Part shown: piece after piece, positions 12,458 to 23,578 of the stretch
Layout: each line of letters starts with the position of its first letter
Position numbering within the stretch: the first letter of the stretch is position 1
From: Botryotinia globosa
Lineage: Eukaryota > Ascomycota > Leotiomycetes > Helotiales > Sclerotiniaceae
Direction: 5' to 3'
Assembly (NCBI GenBank): GCA_014898425.1
Contig: RCSZ01000002.1
Location: forward strand, 2,232,001-2,296,000
DNA length: 64,000 bases
Notes under the pieces: generated by a model
Told to the model about the DNA's origin: nothing
Databases searched by the model: none
Seen by the model: the letters and a program-made list of their open reading frames with translations, nothing else
Program-made: the position numbers and the translations under genes

Positions 12458-14437
12458 ATGGCTACCACTCAGGATTCTAGCAATGACTTCAAATTTGCTA
12501 CACGGGGTCTTATACGAGCGATAGAAGATTCTCATATCTATTCAGATGCTAATCCAACTGATGGCCAGCAGAATGTTGTATGGGACACTAAAGCATATGA
12601 TTTTCTCGCGGGAGAATGCCCCGATACAGCCAAATCAGCACTTTGGCGGCAAGGTCAGCTGCGCAATGCGACAGCAGGCCTTTATCTTGTCACTGAAGGT
12701 GTCTATCAAATTCGTGGACTTGATTTCGCCAACATGTCTATTGTGAGAATTCCGGGCACAAATGGCATCATCATAATCGACTTCTTGACTCTGTTGAGAC
12801 GGCCCGTAAAGCTATTGAGCTTTACCAGCAATGGCACGTAGAGAACTATGGTCAAGAAACAGAAATCAAAGCCCTCTTTTACACGCATTGACATGTAGAT
12901 TATTTCGGTGGAGCGGCTGCTATCGTTCGTAAGGCCAAGGAACAAGGTCAGACTAATCGGATTTTCGGTCCCGAGGGCTTTCTCGAGCATGCTGTTAGTG
13001 AAAATATATATGCCGGGGCGGCAATGTCTCGTCGATCAATCTACATGTACGGTATGAAATTGCCTAAATCTCCCGCTGGACACATTGGTTGTGGACTTGG
13101 ACAGTGCACATCTACCGGCAAAATCTCACTCATGGCACCAACTCACTACATCACCCAGAATGGCGATCTTGTAGATGGTATTGAAGGCCTACAGATCATA
13201 TGCCAATTGACTCCAGGAACGGAAGCGCCAGCTGAAGTAAACTATTACCTTCCCGACTATAAGGCTTTGTGTGCGGCGGAAAATGCCACGCATACTCTGC
13301 ACAATATTCAGACTCTCCGAGGAGCTCCAGTGCGCGATGCCCAACTTTGGTCGCGATAACTGGATGATTCAATCACTCTATTTGGCAATAAAACAGATGT
13401 GGCATTTGCTGGTCACTATTGGCCAACCTGGAATGACGATGAAAATTTAGTTCTCCAATTTTTATCGGAGCAACGTAATTATTACGCCTATCTTCATAAT
13501 GAATCGCTTCGATAGATCAATGATGGGCAAACACCTTTGGAGATTGCAGAGAAAATTCAGGTGCCTCCTAACTTAAGTGCAAAAACGCATCTCCAGGGCT
13601 ATTATGGTTCGATCAGCCCCAATGTAAAAGGTGTATATGACAGATACATGGGTTGGTTCAATGGGAATCCAGCTTATCTCTGGCCATTCCGACCTACAGA
13701 TGAGGCGACCGAGTTTGTCCAATGTATGAGTGGGAATCAAGCCGTTCTTGACATGGCCAACGAATATATTGCGAATAAAAATCTTCGATTTGCAGCTACA
13801 CTTTTGGATAAACTCGGATTTAAAACTCAGAGTTCGGTTGAAAAGGATAGTGATATTGCAAAGTAAGCAATGAAAACACAGGCATATGTATACAATACTC
13901 TAGGATGGGGCTCCGAAAACGCCACCTGGCGTGATTTCTATTCAACGGGTGCTTATGAATTGCAGTTTGGGCTGGAGAAAATGGATCTTACCATGTCACC
14001 TGAAGCATTGCTGACATTGAGTTTCCACGAGCTATTCGACACAATCGCCATCAAGATTGAAGGACCCGCCGCTTTCAAGAAACCCGAGGTGTATTAAGAG
14101 GAAGAAATCACCATCGATTTCATGGTTTTCCGATATCCAACAAAAGAATCAGCCGAGCGCTGGTTGGCACTTGAGATTGAGCAATACTGCCATGACGGGC
14201 CATGCCATTCCATACGTAGCTTCTTCGGAGAAGCCAAATTCGGGCAGTGATTTGACTATCTGGTTAGATCATGTCAATCTCGCAAGGTTGGTTGGAGCAA
14301 CGGCTCTGGGAAGAAATCCAGTTATTGTGGATAACCCAGATATCGCCCTCAGCACTGCTGGAGACGTAGATGCTTGGACTAAGATCACAGCCTTGATCAA
14401 ATTGCCGACTGCTGATTTCAATATTGTTACACCTTGA
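12458..14437 (+). pseudogene. Alkylsulfatase (SdsA1/Bds1-type metallo-beta-lactamase) pseudogene
   Basis: Intact members hydrolyse alkyl and aryl sulfates with a binuclear zinc centre. Recognisable segments run in order: an N-terminal region ending GTNGIIIID, the zinc site, FGPEGFLEHAVSENIYAGAAMSRR, a long central region (YLHNESLR, YYGSISPNVKGVYDRYMGW, ENATWRDFYSTGAYEL) and a C-terminus ending DFNIVTP. The gene is broken repeatedly: a frameshift just after GIIIID near 12780, a TGA inside the zinc motif (TH-stop-HVDYF, where the family has THxHxDH) near 12889, and stops near 13357, 13513, 13864 and 14096, with another frame change before the end. The metal ligand His is also replaced by Tyr. 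Introns cannot explain so many lesions, so the copy is dead. Confidence 0.9.
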
Positions 14438-14819
14438 TTATAATGACCAATATATTGATTGTTTGCCCGATGTATTTAACACCTGCGGATTTGAGGTTGC
14501 GACGTCTGACTATGGTAGAAATGTGGAAGGAGATAGAGACGGTCTGTGTAATAGAATTGTGAAATAACGATGAGGATGTTGAATTGGGCTATCACTCAGA
14601 CAGAGAGCTCGTTCACGAAGCTTTCTTGATATCAATTCTAATTTATTTTCGTAGCTGTTCCATTCCTACGTGCGAGACTCACTGATAAAACCTCCACGAA
14701 ATTGACTTGGACTTCAAGCATAGGCATGGACTCGTCCAGTTGTCTTCTTTCGCTTTGTCCCTGTTCCAACATGGACGTTGAGCAGATAGCAAATTCCAGT
14801 AACCTCCTCTACAACTAGA
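14438..14819. other. Intergenic, no gene seen
   Basis: Short spacer between the sulfatase pseudogene and the interrupted minus-strand gene fragment. Nothing recognisable. Confidence 0.4.
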
Positions 14820-16391
14820 TTATTTAAAGAATGCATTCAAATCAACACCATCTGAGACCCCTACAAGCGACCAACCTCCCTGTCCTACGGAAACGTCGTC
14901 TATCTCGACATTCATTTCGTTGACGTTCTTCAGTCCGTGAACACCTACAACTGCTTTAGCGTTGGAGGCTTGAGTCACTTTGCCAATCTTGATTCTGTGG
15001 GATGCAACTTCTGCTAGTGCCGCTTTCCATGTTTTCTCAAAGATACCCATCATCTCTTGTGGAGATGGCTGCGGTAAAGATTGTGGTGTTTCGTTAGTTG
15101 ATTCAAGGACAGCCTGGCTTTCTTCCCCACCTGTTACCAAGGCCTATAACACGCATTTGGCCAAGACCCCAAAAATAGATTTTTGCCTGAACTAAAAATG
15201 TATTTAGAATTTAGAGGTGTATATATATTAAAATAAAACTTTCAATTTAATATATAATCTTAAAGAAATTGATAAAATGAAATAAAAAGTGATATTTTTA
15301 TTAATTAGAATTCAAAGAATCGATTGATATAATTCTTTTCGAATTATCTCAAAAATTGAAATTTATATTTATTATTGAAATATTAGAATAATAAAAAATT
15401 AAATATTAAAGTGATTTATTATTCGAATTTATTAAAATATTTCAATAATAGATATAAATTTTAATTTTTGAGATAATTCAAAAAAAATTATATCAATCGA
15501 TTTCTTGAATTCTAATTAATAAAATAATCTTTTTTTTTATATAAATTCTTTTAAGGTTGTGTATTGAATTGAATGATTTCTTATATAAGTTGAGAATTGA
15601 TTAGTAATCAAACCTAATCTTTAAGGTATTAATAAAAAATATTTCGAAAATTAGAATTTATTAAAATAGAATTGAATATAAAATCTGATTTTCGAAATAA
15701 TTTAAAAAAGATTATATAAATCGATTTCTTGAATTTTAATAAATAAGATTATTTTTTTTCTTTTTATTTTATTAATTCTTTTAAGAATGTGTATTAAATT
15801 GAATAGTTTTTTATATAAGTTAAGGATTGATTAGTTATATAGTTTAATATTTAAATATAAGCGAGATAAGAAATTCTTATCGAAATTCCTTCGCTCATAA
15901 TATAATAATCTGTATATAAAAAGAAAATTATTCAAAAAAAGATTTTATATTAAAACTTGAATATTAATATACTTTTTTTCAAAATTCTAAAATAGATTTT
16001 AAAATTATAATAATATTAATAATAATAAAAGCTTTCTAATAATATAATATTTTCTATAATAAAATTATAATTTATATTGTTTTATATAATACAATTTTTA
16101 TTTCTAAGATTTCTATAAACATATCATACAAATTATAGAATTTTTTTTTGCTTTAGGCAAAAATCTATTTTTGGGGTTTTGGCCAAATGCGCGTTATAGG
16201 CCTCGGTACCTGTCGAGTCTGATAAGACTTGACTTCCATCTCCATCTGATATGGACACTTCTTCAATTGTAACCCTTTGCAATTGATACTCATGGTTGTC
16301 GATACGATCTCTAACAACATAACCGGCTTGGTTTATTCTTTTGTTGGTAAGGTTATCATCGTCTAATCTTTCGATGACTGATTCAGTAGAC
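14820..16391 (-). pseudogene. Unknown gene fragment split by a TIR element
   Basis: Two coding-like minus-strand blocks flank the element at 15137-16206. The upstream block (16209-16391) begins after a plausible TTTAG acceptor and reads VIERLDDDNLTNKRINQAGY, continuing to VSISDGDGSQVLSDSTG. The downstream block (14820-15136) reads GGEESQAVLESTNETPQSLP and ends in VGVSDGVDLNAFFK before a stop. Removing the element with one TA leaves the blocks one base out of frame; keeping both flanking TAs restores it. No start exon was found upstream of 16391 and no domain is recognised. It may be a degenerate or partial gene; the coding nature itself is an inference from composition and length. Confidence 0.4.
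15137..16206. mobile_element. 1,070-bp AT-rich TIR element (MITE-like, TA target), copy 1
   Basis: Imperfect terminal inverted repeats of about 54 bp start CCAAGGCCTATAAC on the left and, read inward from the right end, CCGAGGCCTATAACGCGCAT. Both ends abut TA (15135-15136 and 16207-16208), as expected for Tc1/mariner-type insertion. The interior is extremely AT-rich with no open frame. It holds an 85-bp inverted repeat (15300-15384 against 15436-15520) and a direct repeat of about 130 bp (from about 15484 and from about 15702). The same TIRs and part of the interior recur at 59051-59643. Confidence 0.88.
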
Positions 16392-17147
16392 TAAATTTGG
16401 ATGCAGAAAAATTGTTTTGACCATAGCAAACGCAAGCTGAATCTTTGGAAGTCGTGTAAACATCGGAGTTTCGTATTAAATAAGCAAACAAGCAAAAGGG
16501 TCAAAATTTTGAGAAGTGAAGATATATGTTGCTGATGAGGTAAAAAAAATGTTTGACTACATTGTGGAGGAATTGGTTAGAGTGTAAGGTTAAGATAGCA
16601 AAGTAGGGGTTTTGCACGTGCTACTTACGAAAATAAAACACTCCAATTACTGAAGGAATTGGATGGTGACGACTAGCTGGCAAATAATGTTGGTACTACA
16701 AGGGTTTGAACGAGCATCCTCCCATTTACTAATCGGAAGGACATCTGGAAAATTGGTTCAAAATAGTTTTTATACATATGTCAGATATCTACTAATGCAA
16801 TGCATGTTGCAATATCAGTAAGGTTGACTTTGGAGCTGGGATGATCAGCGTAGGGAGGTTTCGATGAAGCCCAGATGTTGAGTTAGAGCCGAGAGTATAT
16901 GTATATAAACAGATGTTTGCAAAATCAGATCACCAATTTCATTATAGTATGGAGACATCACGTTTTAAATGAGCGCGTCATTGTATTTTTCTTCGTCCGA
17001 CCTAAATATCCCTTGAGATATCAAAGCTAATACGCTGATACACAATTTAAGGAGCTCTTGACCAGAATATCCCACGAGATGAATATTGCCTATCCCGTAA
17101 GTCCAGATCACCTTCACCATGTTGTGTACCGCACTACTACCCACGAA
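16392..17147. other. Intergenic, no gene seen
   Basis: Region between the interrupted fragment and the secreted-protein gene; no supported coding sequence. Confidence 0.4.
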
Positions 17148-18119
17148 TCAATTGCCTTTATTAGAAGGCTCCCATGTCATACGATCATACTGGCACATTG
17201 TTTGGTCCCCTTCTCCCCAAAACTTGTTACCACCAGTGATCTTAAGATCATCACTGATTTTCCAGCTAGATTATCGATATGTTAGTCCCGAATCGTGAAT
17301 ATAGGGATTAAAAAACTTACCTGTCACTGCACCACGAAGAATCAATTGTTCGAGAAGTGATGATGACATTCTCCCAGACAATTGGTCCAAAATCCCAAAC
17401 ACCGCCAGCACTTGGACGGAAGTAAAGTCTGACCTGTGGTATTAAATTAGTAGTTGGTCATCTGAAGAACAGGATCTAATCAAACTTACAACGTTCAACT
17501 TTCCAGCAGTGGGAACCTCTTGTGCTGTTTTCAGATTAGTAAGATTACATGCTAGCATATTTGAAAGGCCACTTACGAATATTTACGACATCAGTCTTTG
17601 TTCTTGTCTTCTGACCGGCGCTGATGCTTTGGGGACCAGGAACGATAGTGACATTGTTGATAGAAACATGAGTGTTAGTGTTGTACTCAATAGTATTGTG
17701 AATCTTATCGCCTGGCAAAATGTTGTTGTCTGTGGCAATACCACCAGTACCACTATGAAGCTACCAGTTAGTTTCCTAATTCCATGTGTAACGTCAGAAA
17801 TACATACTGCATCATATCCACTTCCCATTTACCAGGGATGTGATCGCTGAGACGATTCTCATGAGCATAACTGTGAGCTTGATTGGTGCAACCTGCTCCG
17901 AATTTATGTATGCCGACTTGAGAGAATGGAGGGACAGTGATTGTGGCTTCAAACTAGGCTTGTTAGCTAGCTCAGATGATCAATTAGCTAGGCTTAGCTT
18001 ACCTTTGTGATATCAATATCGGCATGAGGACCAATAGTAAATTCATAGCCTTGGACATTAACCAAAACGTTGATGAGAATGAAGCTCAAGGCGACGAGGA
18101 ATCTGACTTGGGAAGCCAT
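17148..18119 (-). CDS. Secreted protein of unknown function
   Basis: Six exons: 18003-18119, 17808-17953, 17577-17752, 17490-17524, 17321-17433, 17148-17265, giving 234 residues with every junction in phase. The N-terminus MASQVRFLVALSFILINVLV has a typical signal peptide, with probable cleavage after NVQG. The mature protein is rich in Thr, Ile, Asn and Gly, with short beta-like stretches (TIEYNTNTHVSINNVTIVPG, LYFRPSAGGVWDFGPIVW) and three cysteines, in GAGCTNQ, SSWCSD and TMCQYD. I do not recognise the family. The acceptor of exon 3 is ambiguous: the TAG 8 bp upstream would change a few residues. It is likely extracellular; role unknown. Confidence 0.72.
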
Positions 18120-19124
18120 TGCTGCTGTTTTAAGATAGAATGTATTGTTTGTTTGAAGTCTTTGAATATTTTTGTGTTGTAAAGAGTTGATGATTTAAAT
18201 TATTCTGAACTGAGAAGATGGGCGACTTTAAAGGAAATGAGGAGGAATACAAGTCCAAAGCTGCCTCGCTAAGGCCCCGCTAGTAGTGTTCGCTTGTTAC
18301 TTGTATTGCAAAGTTACATAAGTGGTATGTTCGTTTAGGTGAATAACAGGTGGTAGCCAGTCAAAGCACTATGTGAATTTAGTACCATCACTAGTAGCCA
18401 TACTCTCTGCCTACACATGTCTAACAGTTTCCAATCAAAGCTCGGCTCTAAATCACATTACGGTACTATTGCAACCATTGTGATGAGAATTTTTGAAATT
18501 GTATGACAAAACACATTCAATAATTTGAAGTGATCCTCTAATGGAGTAGACCTGACAAAGAACGCTCAATAAATGCTCTTGATTGATCTTTTATCTCTGA
18601 GGTGATCTAGAACCGGTGAATCAAAGTCAAGCAAAGTGGTTTAAAGGAATGGAACCATGCGAATATTCAACCATGTAACTGGTACAGTATGACGAATGTC
18701 ATGTGACATCTCAGTTCCAGGCTAGCTTGAACTAAGACGATTGTTATTATATAAGAGATAAAGAGATCCCTTAGGGATCTCTTTCCTCTTTAGCTTTATT
18801 ATTCTAGTTATTTGACCTCTATGATATACTCTAGTATGTGATCGTGACATACAGTAGGTTCTTGTCATCGGCTACATTCGAGCTATCAAGCTGGGAATAG
18901 GATTATCAGCGGCGAGAAGTTGATTATGAAGGACATGATTGAGATGCATGCCATATCCGCGGATAGTCATTAAAACTAGCGAATTACATAGATCCCGTGT
19001 TCAAACATTGGAACATTTTGTAGTCTAACTTATCACCAAGACGTTAGACCACAATTCAAATTGAAATTGACAAACTTATACATTAGTTGAGTTGGGTATA
19101 TACCAGATATGATGCTCTTTTATC
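18120..19124. other. Intergenic with possible solo LTR
   Basis: Promoter side of the secreted-protein gene and 3' side of yme2. It contains the LTR-like segment at 18696-18852 described separately; otherwise nothing recognised. Confidence 0.4.
18696..18852 (+). mobile_element. Possible solo LTR
   Basis: The segment begins TGTGACATC and ends GATCGTGACA, so it has TG...CA ends. It carries a TATATAAGAG box followed by a perfect 11-bp inverted repeat with 3-nt loop (AAAGAGATCCC/GGGATCTCTTT), then a T-rich stretch. These features suit a short retrotransposon LTR. No clear target duplication or second copy is visible in the window, so this remains tentative. Confidence 0.35.
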
Positions 19125-21764
19125 TCAATATTCGACCATCAAAACTTTCTTCAAAGATCCCATTTCCTTTTCCCAATCCTCAATCTTTCTTTGACTCGCC
19201 GCTAATTTGTCCAACAGATATTGGATACGAGGACCAACCTCATGAGGCTGCTTAGGTAAAGTACCGAGCATGACTAATTCATTCTCATACTTATCAATAC
19301 TCTTCGTCTCAATCTTAGTTAGCTCGGTAAGAACTGCCAAGTCAAGTCTGCTTCGTAATACGCGATCCTCGCTTAACATCTTGAAGGCAGCTTGATACAC
19401 TGGTTTCCCAGCTTTAATACTTTGTGGACGACCTTTGAAGGTCTTGATTGTGATTAATTCCGCTGCGGAGAGTGCTTCGAGAACATTCTCTCCGTTTGAT
19501 GCCGACGACGTAAGGGATGATTTGAATGTATCAGAGAGCAAGACCTGATTATATCGTAGAGTATCGTTCTCGGCAAGAGAGTTGACCAGGTACCATGCTT
19601 GCTCGACTGACCATTTCCGATCTCCCTTTTCAGCAGATAACAGATACATTTTCATGATCTCTGAGGCGCTTTGCTCGACAATTTCAGCTACGGCGCGTTT
19701 CGGAGTTTGTCCAGTTTTCAGTCGACGTGCCAAAAATTCCAGATCCGTCAGTCGGCCTCCCAAGACTTCGATGCACTCATCCAGTTCTGAAAGATCTTCT
19801 CGACGTTGAGATTCTGAAAGCTTCTCCGTGTTGTCTTTAGGGTTTTCTGGATCATTTTCTAGATGACTGATGACGAATTTCTTGGCTACTTGAGGTGTGA
19901 TATCACCGAGCGCTATCTGTCTGAAAACTCGATCTGGAAGCGCTTTACTCAAGGACTTAGAGTAAGAGATATCGTTTGTTAAGAAAATGACATGAGCAAT
20001 ATTAGAAGTAGTGAGACCAGCTGCCCATTCCGAGATCTTGTCATAAACAATGCTACTGTCCTCATTCTTGTGTAGAAAATTGTCAATGACGACCACAGGT
20101 CTGTGCTCTGGATGTGCTTCAAGCCAATCATCGTCGGCCAAATTGGCGTCCTTATCATCTTTCTTTCGGCTTTGCAAGGCCACCTGTTTTAGAGCAGTTG
20201 CAGTGTTTTGCCAAATTTTGGCAAGCTGTGAGTCCAAGGTTTCTGAAAATCCAGATTTAACGCCAATTGTACCCTGTGCAGCCAAATCGATCAAACTACT
20301 GAAACTGTTCATCCAGGAGAACACCGGACGATATCCAACGGTGGCAGCGGCTGCTGCAATAGTGGCCGAGTCGCCCCTTGCTTCCTGGATAGGTTTGCAA
20401 TCTATAAGTAAAGTATTTGGTCGACCTTTAAGAGCTTGATCAATGATGAGCTCTTTCTTGCCTGATCCTCTTGGACCTTGTACAACGATAAAAGTATCGG
20501 CAGTCTCCATAAGCCAAGTTTGTAAATCTTCAATAGCTTGCTTTCTATCATCCCAAATGGCACTAAGGCTTGCTTCTTCCGCTTTTTGCACACGGAAAGA
20601 GAAAACGTCCTTTGCTTGACTTGCGAACCATGCATAGATCTTATTGTCCTTCAGACTGAAAGCATGATCGATATGTGCCTTGATAAAAAAGGTCCGAATT
20701 GGATCAAAAACCGCAACGGTTACAGTAGCAAGGATAGCGGCTACAGCTGGAATAACGACACGTGGGTGACTGGTAAGCCATTCTCTAATGTGATGTGCTT
20801 GCATCTTAGCCTCAAATGACAGTCGAAGTATGGTGCCAGATTTTCCACCACCCAGTTCCTCAGTAACTTTTAAGCCATGTAAGCAATTTCTAGCCATGAT
20901 CGAGTGCCTAATGTTAGCAAAATCAAGCATAGCAAACTTTGGAAGAACTTTTGAATCCGATGGCTGTGAAGATATCTCCGCAATTTTTCCATATTTCCGG
21001 AACAAGCTGTAAATAACTTCCTGTGAAAGTTCGGCCACTTCGCCACCAGGGGTAGAAGGCACAAATTCAACACGGATTCGAGTGCTTGGGAATCTGTACA
21101 AATCCTCGAGCCATGGTTTGCCGCGTACAAGTTTTGCTCGCATTTGTCGAAAGGGGTTAAACCAAGGCTTGATTGGCTTCTCCTTCAAATATCCTGAGAT
21201 GAGCGCTTCTATCTGCTGAGCCGTTATGCTGCGATCGTGTGAGAACTTGATGAACGCGCCCCCCTCCTTAAGCCGGGGTAGAATCTCTGTCACTTTCAAG
21301 GGGATGCTGGAGGGTATCGCACGCTCCACTAAACTCAGAGGATCGTATTTGGAAAACACTTTATTATTGAACCGATAAAGAATATCTGGTAGGCCCGAGT
21401 CCATTCTTCCGTACCAAGGTATTCGAAGAAGCCATCCGAGCTTTATTGGAAAAATATCTTCAAAAAAGTACATCAGTGAGCTGTTTTGAACCTATGACCC
21501 CATCAAGAAGTATGAGAACTCACTATCCAAGAACAGGATTCCCTCATTAGTTCCAGCAGTAATGTGCCCACTTTCATTCTCCCCAATTTGCGTACTCTCT
21601 CTCCTTACACCTTTTATGCCCTTCAATCTATCATACTTCAGTTCTTTCAGACCGACTCTAGCAAAATTCCCGACATTGCTAAAAGCACGCGTTTGAGGCC
21701 TGGGAGGGCGCGGGGTACGTAACGCCGGCACGCTCGTAGGGTTGAACAAGATGCGCCTGTTCAT
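19125..21764 (-). CDS. yme2: Mitochondrial escape protein 2 (Yme2/Rna12)
   Basis: Inner-membrane protein needed for maintenance and proper turnover of mitochondrial DNA nucleoids. Exon 1 is 21524-21764 and exon 2 is 19125-21457, separated by a 66-bp intron whose acceptor is GAAG. The join gives GILFLD-NIFPIKLGWLLR, the conserved start of the domain, and a total of 857 residues, a normal family length. The N-terminus is Arg-rich, fitting a mitochondrial presequence. An RRM-like domain lies near residues 207-291, a membrane span (VVIPAVAAILATVTVAVF) near 314-332, and an NTPase domain with Walker A GPRGSGKKE near 408-415. A short C-terminal coiled coil follows. An ATG inside the intron (MYFFED) opens the same frame and is a decoy start. 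The gene is divergent from the Emi1-like gene. Confidence 0.94.
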
Positions 21765-22059
21765 ATTTGCGCCTACCTCTGAAAATATACCTTCATGATT
21801 TGTGGTATTATTTATTTATTCAGTGACAGAACTCAAGAGAAAGAAATGAAGTTCCGTCGAGCGTTAGTTGGAAGAAGGCTCAAATCAAGCCAAACAAAAG
21901 GCGGGAAGCAGTGTCGTCATATCTCGAAAAGAACCGACAGCCTTGTCACGTGAAAGTCGGTAGGAATTTCCCCGCGTGTTTGAATTTTGTTTTCAAGATC
22001 CACAAGCTTCAGCCTCGTAGTCCTCGAAAGACAAATTTCCAACGACATCAACCTACACA
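21765..22059. promoter_or_regulatory. Bidirectional promoter of yme2 and the Emi1-like gene
   Basis: 295-bp spacer between the start codons of two divergent genes that both relate to mitochondria. It contains a CACGTG E-box near 21948. No coding sequence. Confidence 0.5.
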
Positions 22060-22761
22060 ATGGGCTGGTTTTCATCATCTGCTCCCTCTGCGGAGAAACT
22101 AGCTTCCTTAGATTCAAACGATTTAGTCTCATCTCCCCAATCATCCACACCCAAATCTCAAACGAAAACTCTCTCTCGAGATGAAATTGCAGACCAAGAA
22201 CTGAATTCCTTTCTCCGGGAATTGGAGGCCGACACCCATCCTTCTAGTACAAAATATAACCGTGTACCCCGGATACCTCCACCAGAGCCTTCCCATTCTC
22301 AACCCTCCACTCAAGCTCCTCCCCAAAGCGATTCTGCGGAACCGCTTTCTATCCAACTCCTTCCCACAACCATGTCCTGCCGTACAGCCTTCGATGCAGC
22401 GTTCTATTGTCAGTCTTTTGGCGGCCAGTTTAACAATTTATATCGATATGGCTCTGCACGAGATTGTAGCGAGTCATGGTCTGACTTTTGGTTTTGTATG
22501 AAAACGAGAACGTATGCCGATAATGAGAAGGTCAAACTGATCAAGGCACGATGGATCGAGAAGGAGAAGAGAAAATATGGAGATCCGAATGATAAAAATA
22601 GGGAGTTAGGGAAGAGCAGTGAAGATGTGTGGAAGGGAAGAGAGCAGAGGTTAGAATGGGGAGAAGCATTTTGTGTGGCAGAACCCAAATGGACAGGAAG
22701 TGACGATGAATGGAGAAGGATGGAGAAAGAACACAGGGAGGCACAAAAAAGTAATCTTTGA
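22060..22761 (+). CDS. Emi1/DUF3128 family twin-Cx9C protein
   Basis: Single-exon gene of 233 residues. The first ~110 residues are Ser/Pro-rich and look disordered. The conserved domain holds twin Cx9C motifs, CRTAFDAAFYC and CSESWSDFWFC, followed by a basic, helical C-terminal region (KARWIEKEKRKYGDP). This matches the DUF3128/Emi1 family; yeast Emi1 affects mitochondrial function and meiotic induction, and Cx9C proteins usually act in the intermembrane space. The start has a good context (CACAATGGG). It shares a short promoter with yme2. Confidence 0.88.
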   Translation: MGWFSSSAPSAEKLASLDSNDLVSSPQSSTPKSQTKTLSRDEIADQELNSFLRELEADTHPSSTKYNRVPRIPPPEPSHSQPSTQAPPQSDSAEPLSIQLLPTTMSCRTAFDAAFYCQSFGGQFNNLYRYGSARDCSESWSDFWFCMKTRTYADNEKVKLIKARWIEKEKRKYGDPNDKNRELGKSSEDVWKGREQRLEWGEAFCVAEPKWTGSDDEWRRMEKEHREAQKSNL

Positions 22762-23202
22762 AATGAGCTCAACGTACAAGTATAGCATTTTTTTTGGATC
22801 AGACATATGTCATGTCTTGATGTATAACAGGAAGGGGGTTGATTCGGAAAGAAAGCTTATGGTTTTCATGAAGGCGTTGAATATTTTTGATAGTGAATCA
22901 TGAACTATCTTGTTCTAGTAGTACCTAGATAACTGTCCATATAACGAGAAGTAATAGCCCCTTCAAATTCCTGGAATACAGCTGCGCCAATCCTTTATCG
23001 AACCTAGCCAATCCCCCTGTGTCGCCTTATTCTTTCCAATCTTTAAACCAGAGTAATATGTACAATCGTGTGCCCCGTGATATTCATCCCTAAAATGCGC
23101 CTTGCCCAAACCAAAGTAGTGCCCTTTCTGCACTCAATTCAAACTCCTTGATCAGGTCAAAAGTGAATCTACCCATAATAATACACCTGTACAATACACC
23201 TT
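22762..23202. other. Convergent 3' intergenic region
   Basis: Lies between the ends of the Emi1-like gene (+) and spt20 (-). No gene seen. Confidence 0.45.
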
Positions 23203-23547
23203 CTACATGCCTGGTTGTCTTGCCATACCCATACCATTTTGCATCTGCATACCTGGCGGGAATCCTTGCTGCCCACCCGCTTGCATCTTCGCTTTGAAGT
23301 TCTGAAGTACTATGCTCTGGGCTTGCATCTGTAATTTCTTCTTCAAGAGGTCTGATAGGCCTTGAGGATGTGCGCCAGATGCCATCTCTCTATTGTAAAG
23401 TTGCTTATACACAGCGGCCATCTGCTGATGGGTTTGCATCGGGTTAGCGTGCATATATTGCTGAGCCATGGCGGTCTGTGGGTTCATTGGTTGCTGCTGT
23501 TGGGGGTGTTGTTGTTGCTGCTGCTGCTGCATTTGTAATTGTTGTTG

Positions 23548-23578
<31 letters not shown>

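Noticed and set aside
12458..14437. Functional multi-exon sulfatase
   Set aside because: Stops occur inside conserved segments, including the zinc motif, and no GT...AG pairs remove them while keeping the protein.
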